Shown here: piece by piece, positions 12,543 to 25,200 of the stretch
Layout: the number at the start of each line of letters is the position of its first letter
How positions within the stretch are numbered: the first letter of the stretch is position 1
NCBI GenBank assembly: GCA_903813345.2
Contig: CAIIXF020000006.1
Span: 15,192,348-15,256,347, forward strand
DNA length: 64,000 nucleotides
From: Owenia fusiformis
Lineage: Eukaryota > Annelida > Polychaeta > Sabellida > Oweniidae
Direction of reading: 5' to 3'
Position numbers and translations under genes: made by a program
The notes under the pieces: model-generated
Seen by the model: the letters and a program-made list of their open reading frames with translations, nothing else
What the model was told of the DNA's origin: nothing
Databases searched by the model: none

Positions 12543-13500
12543 TCACAGAATCATTGGCATCCGAATCATACATGTGATCCTCTCCCCATCCATCAATGAG
12601 GTGCATATATCTTTCCCAGCTACATGTTGCGAAGTTGAAGTGGTAATCGCTGCTACATCATGTGTTGAAATAGAATCAGTGTTTGTGAGTTTGGAATATT
12701 TTTCATTTTCGCATTGTGTTGATTTGTTGTCAGATTGGTTCTTGATGTTGACACTGCAACCTCTGTGTTTTTTATCCAAATTGTTTGTTTTAGTGGCAAC
12801 ATGTTGCACTTTTATTTCAGTTGCACTTGATTGGTGTCTTTTTTGTTTCACATCTGTTTGCATCCCAACATTCACTTTTTTATTGTGTCCCCAGGATTCC
12901 GCAATTGCAATATTGAAGTAAATCCACTGTCATGGTCACCCTCAGTTTCATTGTCATTGTTTACAATTTCACTGTTTCCATTAGTTCTGTTTTTAAACAA
13001 GTCTCTATTTAGTACAGGCGTAACAGGTGTTGACTGTTCATATAATCCTAATTCATTTTGTTCATGGTGTTTAGGTTCACTCAATAGTTTTTTTGTTAGA
13101 GTTGTAATCACTAATCCTATTTGCATCTCTTTTAAGTCTACTTGGTGACTTGGTACTGGTTTGTGACCTTGGGTTGCCAAAATGGTGTGCTTTATATTCC
13201 AATGTAATAGTAGTTCCATTGTTTGCTGAATTTATCTTGTATCCTCCTAGAATGTACCCTTGTTCCTGTAACTCACGATCAGATGCTCAACTATCTTAGG
13301 AATCATTGTTTCTTTTTATTTTCTGTAATGTTCAATATATTTCACTGATTTTTACCTTTTTTCCCGAGCACTTTTTTTCCCTTGTTTCTTTGTTGCTTGA
13401 CCTTGTGATGCCTTTTCTGTGACTATATTTTCTGGGCACATTCTGTCTTTCAGAATTCTTTTAGAATTGAAGAATTGATATAGACTCAATCTGGTCCATA
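12543..13500 (-). pseudogene. Broken coding remnants, unidentified
   Basis: Several open stretches of plausible, polar amino-acid composition follow one another on the minus strand in different frames: about 13378-13470 (Lys-rich, possible donor at its end), about 13105-13290, 12872-13219 and 12543-12875. The last two meet at an A-run near 12872-12880, where a one-base shift would join them. The splice phases I tried between the first two do not fit. This looks like a decaying gene or a low-quality locus. I do not recognise the product; translated search is needed. Confidence 0.3.
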
Positions 13501-13995
13501 TTCATTGCCAGTGAATAGTTTTAAATTGTTGCTTGATTTATACTACACTTACAAAAAAACATACATGTATGCCCTATTTAGGTCAGTGATAATTAATTAG
13601 AAAACAATAACTCCATGAGATAGGAAATCACAATGAACAAAATATATGTCTGTGTTCTCAAAACATGTTTAGCCATTTTGGAGAGATATGTACACAACCA
13701 TATTACATATGGATTTTCCAACTAAAATTGAACAAAGCAATCTACCAACATCCCAGAATTATGAAGCCATTTCAATTTATAATCATTTTTATACTAATTA
13801 CATAAAATAATATTTTATTCACCCTTGTAAATTCTTACATAGTTTCTCAAGTGTAATTTCTTGCAAAGGAGTGTTTCATGGGTAGTAATCTTTATAAGAC
13901 TCTCTTGGCCCAAGAATTAATTGCTACCTTGCTTTATTTGAAGAGGTACAGCATTGCGTATTGTCACCTTCAGACAAAGTCCAAAGCGCAAGGAA

Positions 13996-14105
13996 TTAAC
14001 ATGCAAAATGTCACTACCTGCCATTTGTCACATACGCCAAACACTATCCCCAAACAAGATGGAGACTAACAATATATCATCACTTCTGTTTGTGACATCA
14101 AAATA
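13996..14105. mobile_element. Small MITE (ATTAACATG family), copy 1
   Basis: Begins ATTAACATGCAAAATGTCA and ends near TTTGTGACATCA. A close relative lies at 17342-17475 and a longer relative at 57058-57715. No coding capacity. Confidence 0.5.
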
Positions 14106-16285
14106 AGACACTGATAAATATTGCATTTTGAAATATAATTTACCCAGCATGCCCAAATCTAAACAGGTATACATGTTTACGTGATTGAATATATCACTTT
14201 CAATGTGTCAAAAAATAAGAAAACATTGATATAAATATATCTGCACATTCAGACATTCTGTATATGAACAAACAATTTTCAAGTTTTAGAGTTTGATTTT
14301 AAATTTCATTGTCTTAGGGCATCTTGCTTATCTCTCCCCTGTACCCAAAGATGTAATTATGTCCACCCTTCGCACACATTATTTCTTGGAAGGTGACAAC
14401 TAATCCAAAACTCACAATTTGTTTAGATTTGATTGGGTTGGACTCCCTACTCAGTCTTAGGTAGTAACATATTCAAAGCAAAAACACAAAAATATGTTTA
14501 TCTTATGTTTATTTATAAAAATATTTCTACTGTCTTCTATGGTATATCCAACTTAAATATTAATAAGGTCAGAAGAACAGAAACTAAACATGAATATGCA
14601 GTCTCACATTCTCTAAAGTTGAATCTTATACTAAGATTATTAATGCTACAAAATTGTCTACAGTATAATATACATAATGATTTGTTTAGTTACATGTATT
14701 TAAAAATATCAGGCTTTCCTAAAATTAAGTACTAACTAAAATGGTCTAGGTGGAACATGAGAATCAGGTGGACCAAAATAGGACTCGAATTCTTACCTCT
14801 GGTGAGTTGCTAGTATTTTCCACTAAAATTATTCTCTATATCTCCTTCTCAAGTTCCAAGATTCTACATACAAGACTACAAACTAATAATACTGTAACAT
14901 GTTGAAATTATACAAAATACATGAACTAAAATGTTGTCATTTTCTGCATTTCTCCTACCCCGCCCACAACTCCTTCAAACACAAGTATTGTGAATAGTGA
15001 TAATTGAGGGGTGTGTGGCCATGCTAAAAAAAGATTGCCAATGGTAAAATATTTTTTACAGCTCAGCAGTGTTCCAATATTCTACATTATGAACTTCTAC
15101 AGAGAACTGATTCTAATACTAATAAGAAATGTCTAGAGACATTTAACTAAACTAACTATACTATAATTTACAAAAAGCCACTCGGGCTCAGGCTAGGGTA
15201 ATATCATGTATAGCAATATCCCATATTTTTGTTCTATTAGATTAGTCTAGCTACAAGCCCCTGTCACCTCCCACCACTACACAACTCTCAACGATTGGTG
15301 AAGTAGATGAGGGAGAGGAGAAGAGACTCGAAGCAAGACTACAAATTCTATTTTTGAATCACATAATGACGTCCATGAATATGATATGATAGTATGTATT
15401 ATAAGTACTATGTATTTTATGTTATGTAAAGTGGGTGTTCGAGATGATAATGCTGATGATTTATTTACCTGAGCCTAAAAATGTGAGAACTAAATGTCTG
15501 TTTAATACTAGTCTTAAAATAATTATATATTTGACTAGATTATTTTATAGTCTACACTATTCACTTTAATACTAAAATCTAACTAAATTAACTTTCTAAC
15601 AAAATTTTTGACAGAAGATTATTAGGACATAAAAACATTTTTTCATAAAAGTCCTGTATGTATCTAGTAATAATAGAAAGTTGTCAAATAGCCCGTCAAA
15701 TACACTGTCTTAACTCAAGCAATGTCAATATACTGCAATTTAAGATAGCACCTTCATTGGCATTATTTCCATTATTTATTTGGCAATTTTACACAGTAGT
15801 GAGAATTTGAAATGATTGCTTGTATGATTGTGTAACAGATCATATTTAACTTTCACCAGGAAGGGCTCTTGTTAGAGGAGCTCTAATTTAAGGGGGACTT
15901 TATTAATTTTACAGGTGAGTTTGAAATGGATCAAAATTTTGCTTATTTTACCCAAAAATGCCCATTTTGACCAAGATCATGCCATAAAAGGTAGGTTAAA
16001 ATCAATGGAGCTTGCATGAGCCCCAACAGGCTAAAGCCACGTGTAATGCCTCTTTTACATAATGTAACCTGACTGTTTTCTAGATGTCTGATTGGTCTAC
16101 AGATAGCAACTTGTTACAACAATCTGAGCAAAGAAACAAGTTCTATGATGTAAGTTAAGAGTTTCCTTATGAAAAACTCTCTATTACAACTTTACCCTTC
16201 ATTGTGGACTACTTGAAACATTGTGCATTCACAGTAAATGTATACCAATAGTTAAGTTATAAGCAATAGGTGTTTTCTCAGTATG
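14106..16285. other. Gene-poor DNA downstream of the minus-strand gene
   Basis: Starts with a fragment (about 14109-14170) related to the element at 25273-26700. The rest shows no convincing gene. The part next to 16286 may be 3' untranslated sequence of the minus-strand gene; a possible AATAAA on the minus strand lies at 15775-15780. Confidence 0.4.
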
Positions 16286-19200
16286 TTATCTAGGATCACT
16301 AGGTTTGTTCAATCTGGGTATAGTAGCAACTCCTCTGCCCTGGCCAACTAGTTGTGGTCTAGGAAGTCCTGGGGGTCTGTTTCCCACCCCAGGGAGAACT
16401 CCAGCCCCACCCAATGGCTGACCACGTCCAAGACCAATCCCACCCATATTCTGAGTTAGAAGACAGTTCAGTAGCATCTGATTTTGCTTAATCATTTGAT
16501 CCTGAGTCATGGTGGGAACCAGTGCTTGGGCTGACAGCAGTGGTTGCTGACCAGCTGCCTGGCCCAATAACTGTTGGTTCTGTAGCAGTTGGGCATTCAG
16601 GAGTCCAGGGTTAGTAGCAGCTTGGATCACTGATGGTGTCAGTTGACCAGTTAGTCCTGCCGCTGTGCTACCCTGTAGCAATGTTTGGTTCTGTTGATTC
16701 AGCAGTTGTTGATTTAAAAGCATTTGTTGTAACAATAGTTGCTGTTGTGCAGCATTTGATGCTACACCTCCAGTAAGGAGATTCAACCCTGGGAGTCCCC
16801 CTGTACTAGCCTGAGCCCCAAGGCCAGAATCCTGACCCACAGGATCTTGAGCTTCTTTGGTATCCTGAACAGTGGAGGCTTGCATTGGGGCTACTATATT
16901 GGTCTTAATTGAGCTATGAGGAGATGCAGGGATAGAGTCGGCCTCATCTGAGTATTGAACACTAGGGGTCACTGCAGCTGTCTTAGTAGGACGTGGTGGA
17001 CTAGAAATTTGTGTCTCCATGACACGCTGGATCAGTTCTTCCTGCTCAGTGGGTTTGTGCTTCTGGTTATTTGGGTGATCTGTAACAAAGTTATTGTAAC
17101 ATGAAATGGTATGTGCTTTCCCTGTAGTATACTCCTGTGACAGAGTTAGTCTTCAACATATCACCGTAGCAGGTAAAGCATTACTGTAGTCTCAGCTTTA
17201 ACCTAAGATGGCTAAAAAGATGGCTAACCTGATAGGTTCCATTGGGCATATTGATTGATAAATAAAACCATGTGCCTTGAAATAATATCAAAAAGACTCT
17301 CAATCTGCATAATTAACAAATAGGAACAAAGCATGCATTATATTAACATGCAAAATGTCACTACCTGCCATTTGTTACAGACGCAAAATGCTGACTGCCT
17401 TACAATGTCCACAAAAACATTGGAGACTATAATAATAATATGACACCACTTGTGATGGTGACATAAAAATGGGATTATTCATCAGATTTTGACTTTTTAT
17501 TTTCCCACAACTTTGTCTATCTGAGACACTGCCATGGGAGTTTGTCTTTGTATTACTATTTATACATGTTTACCTTTTAAAGTATATAGGTCTTGTAAAT
17601 ATTTTAATATCTCTACATTTACAAATTAAACTAGAAAATACTAAAGTTGTCCAGCATTGACAATTTTTTCTATAATGGGTAGCACTGCTGCAAGATTTAC
17701 ATAGCCTCCCTCAAAAAGTAATCTATTCTGTGAGCCAAGTGTTATGATTCAAGAATTTGACAATTTGAAACTAGAAAAACAGCAACTCCACGGAGTAGCA
17801 AATCCCACCGAACAAAACATATTATGCTTATTATAGCTAGTGTAAATGTTGAAATGTTTGTGCACTTTGTGATAGAAGCATGAAATTTGGCACAAAGTTA
17901 GTTTATACCATTGTGAACTAGGCATCATCATATAAAATTTGAACCAAATCCGTTCACTGGTATATGAGTTATCAAAGATTACGTTTTTACAAATATGGGC
18001 CGCCATCTTGAAATTCAGCCGCCATCTTGAAAATTAATTCTTGAACAGAGCTACTGTGTCCCTAGGCATAATCATATAAAATTTCAACCAAATCTGTTCA
18101 CTGGTATTTGAGTTATCAAAGATTACGTTTTTTACGAAAAATTGCCGCCATTTTGAAATTAAGCCGCCATCTTGAAAATGTTTTGTCGAACATAGCTACT
18201 GTGTCCCTAAGCATCATCATATAAAATTTGAACCAAATCTGTTCACTTGTATTTGAGTTATCAAAGATTACATATTTTTATGAAAAATGGCTGCCATTTT
18301 AAAATAAAGCCGCCATCTTGAAAATCTCTTTTTGTGCGAAACTCCTTTTTCCCTAGGCATCAGCATATAAAATTTGAACCAAATCCGTTCACTGGTATAT
18401 GAGTTACCAAAGATTACGTTTTTTATTTTAACGAATATGGGTCGCCATCTTGAAATTCAGCCGCCATCTTGAAAATTATTTCTTGAACAGAGCTACTGTG
18501 TCCCTAGGCATAATCATATAAAATTTCAACCAAATCTGTTCACTGGTATTTGAGTTATCAAAGATTACTTTTTTTACGAAAAATTGCCGCCATTTTGAAA
18601 TTAAGCGGCCATCTTGAAAATGTTTTGTCGAACATAGCTACTGTGTCCCTAAGCATCATCATATAAAATTTGAACCAAATCCGTTCACTGGTATTTGAGT
18701 TATCAAAGATTACATATTTTTACGAAAAATGGCCGCCATTTTGAAATTAAGTGGCCATCTTGAAAATCTCTTTTTGTGCGAAACTCCTTTGTCCCTAGGC
18801 ATCAGCATATAAAATTTGAACCAAATCCGTCAACTTGTATTTGAGTTATCAACGATTACATTTTTTTACGAAAAATGGCGGCCATTTTGAATTGAGCGGC
18901 CATATTGAAAATTCCTTCTCGAGCAGAGGTCCTACACTCATAAGGCATAAACCTATAAAATTTGAACCAAATCCGTCAACCGGTATTAAGTTATCGCCCG
19001 GACACACGGACAAACGAACGGACGGACGGACAGACGGACGGACGGACGGACGGAAGGAAGGAAGGACGGACGGACGGCTTCTCTATATCCCCCTCGAACT
19101 TCGTTCGGTTGGATAAGTAGTGTAGCACAGGGCATAAACCCCTGTCACCATCATTTCAATAGTACCATTTTCAGGCAAGTCAATAAATCACTGGGGGCAT

Positions 19201-22200
19201 ATCAGGGTTTGTGTAATTTATTTTATCTTGTGCCTCATTTGTTTCAGCACCTACCATTTTCTTCATGTGCTTTGATTCTCTTCCTGATGCTTGTCATTTC
19301 ATGCTCTACATGATTCAGTTCATTCACGTCTGTCTTAGAATTACCACTCATCATCTCACGGATGATACGCTCCCTGGAATATGATATACATGTACAACAT
19401 TCATATAGGATACAGATTACAGAACATGCACTCAGAGTTTATTCAGACAAAAAATATGTGTATAATATTTTCCAAAGGATAAGGTGGAGTAAGATGGATA
19501 TTCCTGTGTGCCCCAAACCCAGGAGATAGCAGGACAGATACAGAAAATATCCATCCCACTCCCAGATGTTGAGACATGTTATCAAGCTAGAAACTCAGTA
19601 GGTATATGGGATATATTCAATTTTTATCATTTAGTTATACTATTTAGTATAAGAGCGGTCATCTTCAACAATGCCTATAAAAATGATCTACTTATATTTA
19701 TTAAGATTAAGAATATCCAACATATACAGGGTGGGCCAAAAAACAAATACCTAAGTTTAAAGATGAATATCCTCTATTAGCGGAATCAATTGGTGAATGA
19801 TCTTGCGTTTTCATACTAAAGTTTGTTTTTGAGTTTTTTCTTATAGTTTTATGTATTTAAAGATATTTAAGAGACAGGGCCCTTTTTCTAAAGCCCTTTT
19901 TAGAAAAATAATTGAGATTACACAGGATACCTGTTATTTCTGCTTTTTAACACAATTTTAATAGAAAATTCAAATTCCAAACTCCTTTTGTCACTATAAT
20001 TCACCAATGGAGAATGGGAATTGAGCAACCAAACTTGGCACAAAATTAGATCCTAGGATAAACTCTAATCTTAGGGCTTTGATTTTTTGTGATATCATAT
20101 ATTTGCCTAGCAACCACCTAAAATAACAGAGTTTACATTATAAATCCACTTAATATATGCTAGGATGCTATAAGAACATTACAAAAAAGTATTCTTATCC
20201 TAAAATACAACAATTTTAACATATTTACAGAAGTGACATCACCATGTTACATGGCAACAACATGGCAACAGGTTACAATGCCCATTTTGACATTTGCAGA
20301 CCATATATATATTATATGTTCACTGCTTTTAGATCTCCTCCACATTATTTCTTGACATATAGCAAATGTATTGATGCAGTTTTGTCTGACCATTTTCCTT
20401 AGCAACGGCTTGAAATAAAGGTTAAATTTGCCTAGCAACGACCCAGCAACATCTTAAAATAGCAATGTTTCTCATAAGAATTTCACTATATATCCACTAT
20501 ATGTACTTGAGGAAAATCAATATATATATGTCTTTTGTAATTTATAAAGCTTTATAGTTACTCACTTAAAAATCTTTAGTCTCTTGTGTAAAGCATGATG
20601 GGACATTTCTTGTCTTATGTATATCAAATTGCAATTCATGTTTCAGTTCTGAGATAAAAACGAAATATTCATCACATTGATACTTGATACATTTTCAGCA
20701 TTGATACCCCTAAGATAATACTTTATTTTGGTTAATTGCTACAATTTCCTTTGCATTTGCATACTAGTAGTTCCGATGCAGTAGAATGCACCATGGCATT
20801 TGCAGTTCTCTTTGCAGTCACATTTGGTAAAACTTGAAACTTTGAAATTAATGACTTGTATGTTTCAGCAAAGCCCAGATAGGATTTTAAGCTTTTAACA
20901 AGTATAACCTTGACCTAATGATTTAATCAGTAAAATATGGTGTCTTGATTTAAAATCTATATGCTAGTATTTTGAACACACCCTGCTGGGATACATAAAC
21001 CCCATATGCTGGGTTCAGTGGAATATTACTGTCCAAATGCGGAAAATTAACAATGTCATGAGGCATACATATATATATTTTTGCATGTGTCTCATGGCGT
21101 CGGAAAAAGTTGCAGGACATTTATCTTGTGATAGCCTTAGCCTGTGCCTCTGAGCTACAGATTGAGGTCTATGTAGCATTTTCAAAGTGCAAAACGTATC
21201 GCTACATTCCAGTTCATGAGATTGCTAGAGCACTACGACCACAAAGATCATGTGCGATGCCAATGTTCCACGCCCATACTGGAACTGATACCACATCTGG
21301 ACTTTACCATCAGAGCAAGGTGACAGTTTTCAAGCAATGGAACTTATGTAATGATCTAACAGGTGTCCTTTTGACTCTAGCAGATTGCCCATCAACCGTA
21401 ACAATAGAAGTTATGGGCACAATTGAGAGGTTCATTATCCTGGTTTACCAGCCTACAAACAGTGAGACAAATCTCAATACCACGCGTAGGCACATGTTCA
21501 CTCATGACAGATAGATCCCGATAGAATACCTCCAACATGCAATGCAGCACTCTATCATGTCATGCGAGCAGCTCTCCAAGGAGCACATGTATGGGGCCAA
21601 TGGTATATAGTGGATCCAGTTCTTCCTTCACCAAACCTATGGGGATAGTTTAGGAGCGCATCAGGATTGTGCGTACCCAGATGGACAATACTGTTGCGAG
21701 CATCCGAGGCATGTAAAGTCATAATTAAATGTGGATGGCTGGATGCACCAAATGTGACTGCAAATGAAACTGCAAATGCCATGGTGCATTCTACTGCACC
21801 GAAACTATGCAACTGCAAAGGAAATTGTAGCAATTAACCCAAAAAAGTATTATCTTAGGGGTATCAATGCTGAAAATGTAACAAGGATAAATACGATGAA
21901 TATTTTGTGTTCACTTTATCTCAGAACTTAAACATGAATTGCAGGACTTTTACAATTTGATAAACATAAGACAAGAAATGTCCCATCATGCTTTACATAA
22001 GAGACTACAGATTTTTTTGAGTGTGCAGCACAATGTAGATATTAACTTTCTTCAAGTACATAATAGTGGATATATAGTAAGATTTTCTTTATGAGAAACA
22101 TTGCTATTTTAAGCTGTTGCTAGGTCATTGCTAGGCAAATTTAGCCATTATTTCAAGCCGTTGCTAGGGAAAATGGTCAGGCATAACTGCATCATTTATG

Positions 22201-25200
22201 CTTAAATACAATTTCTGTATGTTAAGAAATAATGTGGAAGGGATCCAAAAGCATACAAGTGAGTATATAGTAGGAATATGTTGTGCAAATGTCAAAATGG
22301 GCATTGCAACCTGTTGCCATGTTGTTGCTATGCAACATCGTGATGTCACTTTTGAAAATATGTTTGAATTGTTGTATTTGAGAATAAGAAGACTTTTTGT
22401 AATGGTCTTATAGCATCCTAGCATATATTAAATTGTATTGTAAAATATGTTATTTTAGATGGTTGCTATGTGGTTGCTAGGCAAATATATGATTTCACAA
22501 AAGATCAAACCTCTCAGATTAGAGCTTATCTTAGGGTGCAACTTTGTGCCAAGTTTGGTTGCTCAACTTCCATTCTCCATTGGTGAATTATAGTGAGATA
22601 AGGAGTTTGAAATTTGAATTTTCTGTTAACATTGTGTTAAAAAGCAGTAATAATGGGTATCATCTGTAATCTCAATTATTTTTCTAAAAAGGGCTTTAGA
22701 AAAAGGGCCCTGTCTCTAAAATGTCTTGAAATACATAGAACAATAAGAAAAAACTCCAAAACAAACTTTAGTATGAAAACGCAAGGTCCCTATGGGGGCC
22801 TTGCACCAATTGATTCCACTATATATATGTTAAATCATGCCATGGATTCTATATGATTTTAAAGATAAATAAGTTTCTAACAATATGACACCATCCAATA
22901 GAAAAAACAAATTTTTCATTTCTCTTGAGTTAGAGGCTAGAATTAACACCAGGGTGTCATGAGGGACCAAGAAATTACTCAATACATGCAGATTTCCATA
23001 TTGTGGAGAATGGAGGGAAATTTGAACTTTGGCCTTCAAAAGAGGCACATTTATACAAGTTGAGAGCAAAATTCACTTATAAATACTATTATCTCTTTAA
23101 TTAAATATTAATTGTATGATACTTTTAAGTAAATTTATATTTATCCAGTCAAGTATATTGAGTGCAGCTGTGATTGAAATATTGAGGGAAAAGGGAATTT
23201 TCATTTTTTGATTTTTAGTCACTCATAATGCCTTGGTGTTCATTTTAGCCTCTACCTCAAGAACACAAAAGAATCACATGGTGTCATAATGTTAGGAAAT
23301 GATTTATCTTTAAAATGATATATAAAACATGGCATGGTTTAAGATAAACCCAATATAAACATTCATCTTAGGTACTGCTTTTTGGCTCACCCTGTAATTA
23401 CAATGCACAAGATTTTCAAAATTCTGTACAAAGAGATTAGATTTACCGTTTGAACTGTAGGGATCTGAGTGTAAGATGTAGGCCCTCAAGGTCCAGTTCA
23501 AAGTCTGCCTCCTCACTTGTGGTGTCAAAGACCTCCTCACCCTAAAAACAAAATATGAAAGTAATTTATAGTCATTGTGATTATGGTCATCATTGGATTT
23601 CCAACCTTGATTGGCTTGTGCGTACATTGTTTTAACTGAAAACATGTAGGAGTTTAATTAAAATGAAGGATTGAACCCCCTTCTCTTCTTTATGTTGGAG
23701 CATTAACATTAGTGAATATCACGGTGCTCAAGTCTAAACAATGGAAATTGTTCCGGACGTGTTTTTCAAACGATTTAAACAAAGGATGAGTCTGGGAATG
23801 AGTCTGGGTATCGACTTAGAAAATATTGAAAACTGTAATGTCTGAAAAACCAACTCAATCACACATATTATTAAACTTCAATATCTTATCCTTCTTCTGA
23901 GATTACAAAAATATCAATTTGTATCACAATTGATGAAGAATATTGGCATCAAAGACAGTGCATATCACTTTGTCAAAAATGAAAAAAATCAATGGCAAAT
24001 ATTAAATAAATGAATTATTTATACAAAAAGTTCGAAACATATCCTCCAAAACATTGGTTACTTTCTTTGTATAGCCATTGAATGGTATTTCTGGATAAGT
24101 GAATTGGTGTTTATCTGGGTAATCAAGGGATTATAGTCACTCAAAGTTACTGAGCATCCAGTTTTGAGACTTCAGTTGTGTTGGTGAAGTTACACATATT
24201 TCAGTCTAATTCATGCTGAGCACAACATTTTGGTTTCAATTTTATAATCTCCATACATGACCCTGATGATGAAGAGTCAGAATCAGTCGAAAAACCTAAA
24301 CCGGAAAACTGTGCTCATTGTGAAAACTAAAAGTGAAGCAACTTTTTTTCTGATATTCCTTACATCAAATGGCAGCCATCTTGTTTTTCCCCCTTCAAAT
24401 TAAACTGGCGGGAAATTCAAAAATTTGAAAATTTTTTATTATCCTTAAATATATTTCAAAAATTTGATTTTCTTTTTAATTCTTCTTGGGTCTTAAGTTA
24501 TTTCTTCTTTGTATGTCATACATGTTGCCATTAGTGGTCTTTTCTATGACAATGACTATTTTTTGGTTTGTTAAGATACTTATTCTGGCTCTCAGCAGGA
24601 GGTTAATTATGCATCAAAACTTGTGAAAAAGTAAATATACTTATCAAATATAACTAGGACAGTAATAAAAATCATATTTCACATACATTTGACTGAGGGA
24701 CCAAAAGGGCATATACCCGGACACATCCTTTAAAATTCTCAGGAAATCAACTTTCAGATATGATAAATGAATAAAGAAATGTATAATTCAAAAGATGGCA
24801 TGCATTACAATACCACAGTGGTTCAATATTGAAGAGAGAATATGTATAACATATGGAATAAAAGTAATTGTTTACTCTTCTGTACGGAAGTAGACTTCAG
24901 TTTCTACCACAAAATTGTTTTATTAAAGTCTATAATTCCATGTTTACCTTCCAGTAAGGCTCTTCTGGGTCAAAATCATTGACATTCTGCAATATAGCTT
25001 GCCTCAGAGTCATTGAAGGGTGATTAAATGCTTCTAGGATTGTAGGAATACTGGAGCAAAAACCAAACATTTTTCATTAGTTTTCAATATGTCAAAATGT
25101 TAAACATGTATTTAAAAATTCAAATCCTGGAAAGCCTTTATGAATAATGCAAAAATGAACAAAATTGACTCTTCCGTCTTTATCTTGTATATAACTGTAA

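Noticed and set aside
14433-14735. 100-codon frame
   Set aside because: Low-information AT-rich composition, no splice signals and no family resemblance.
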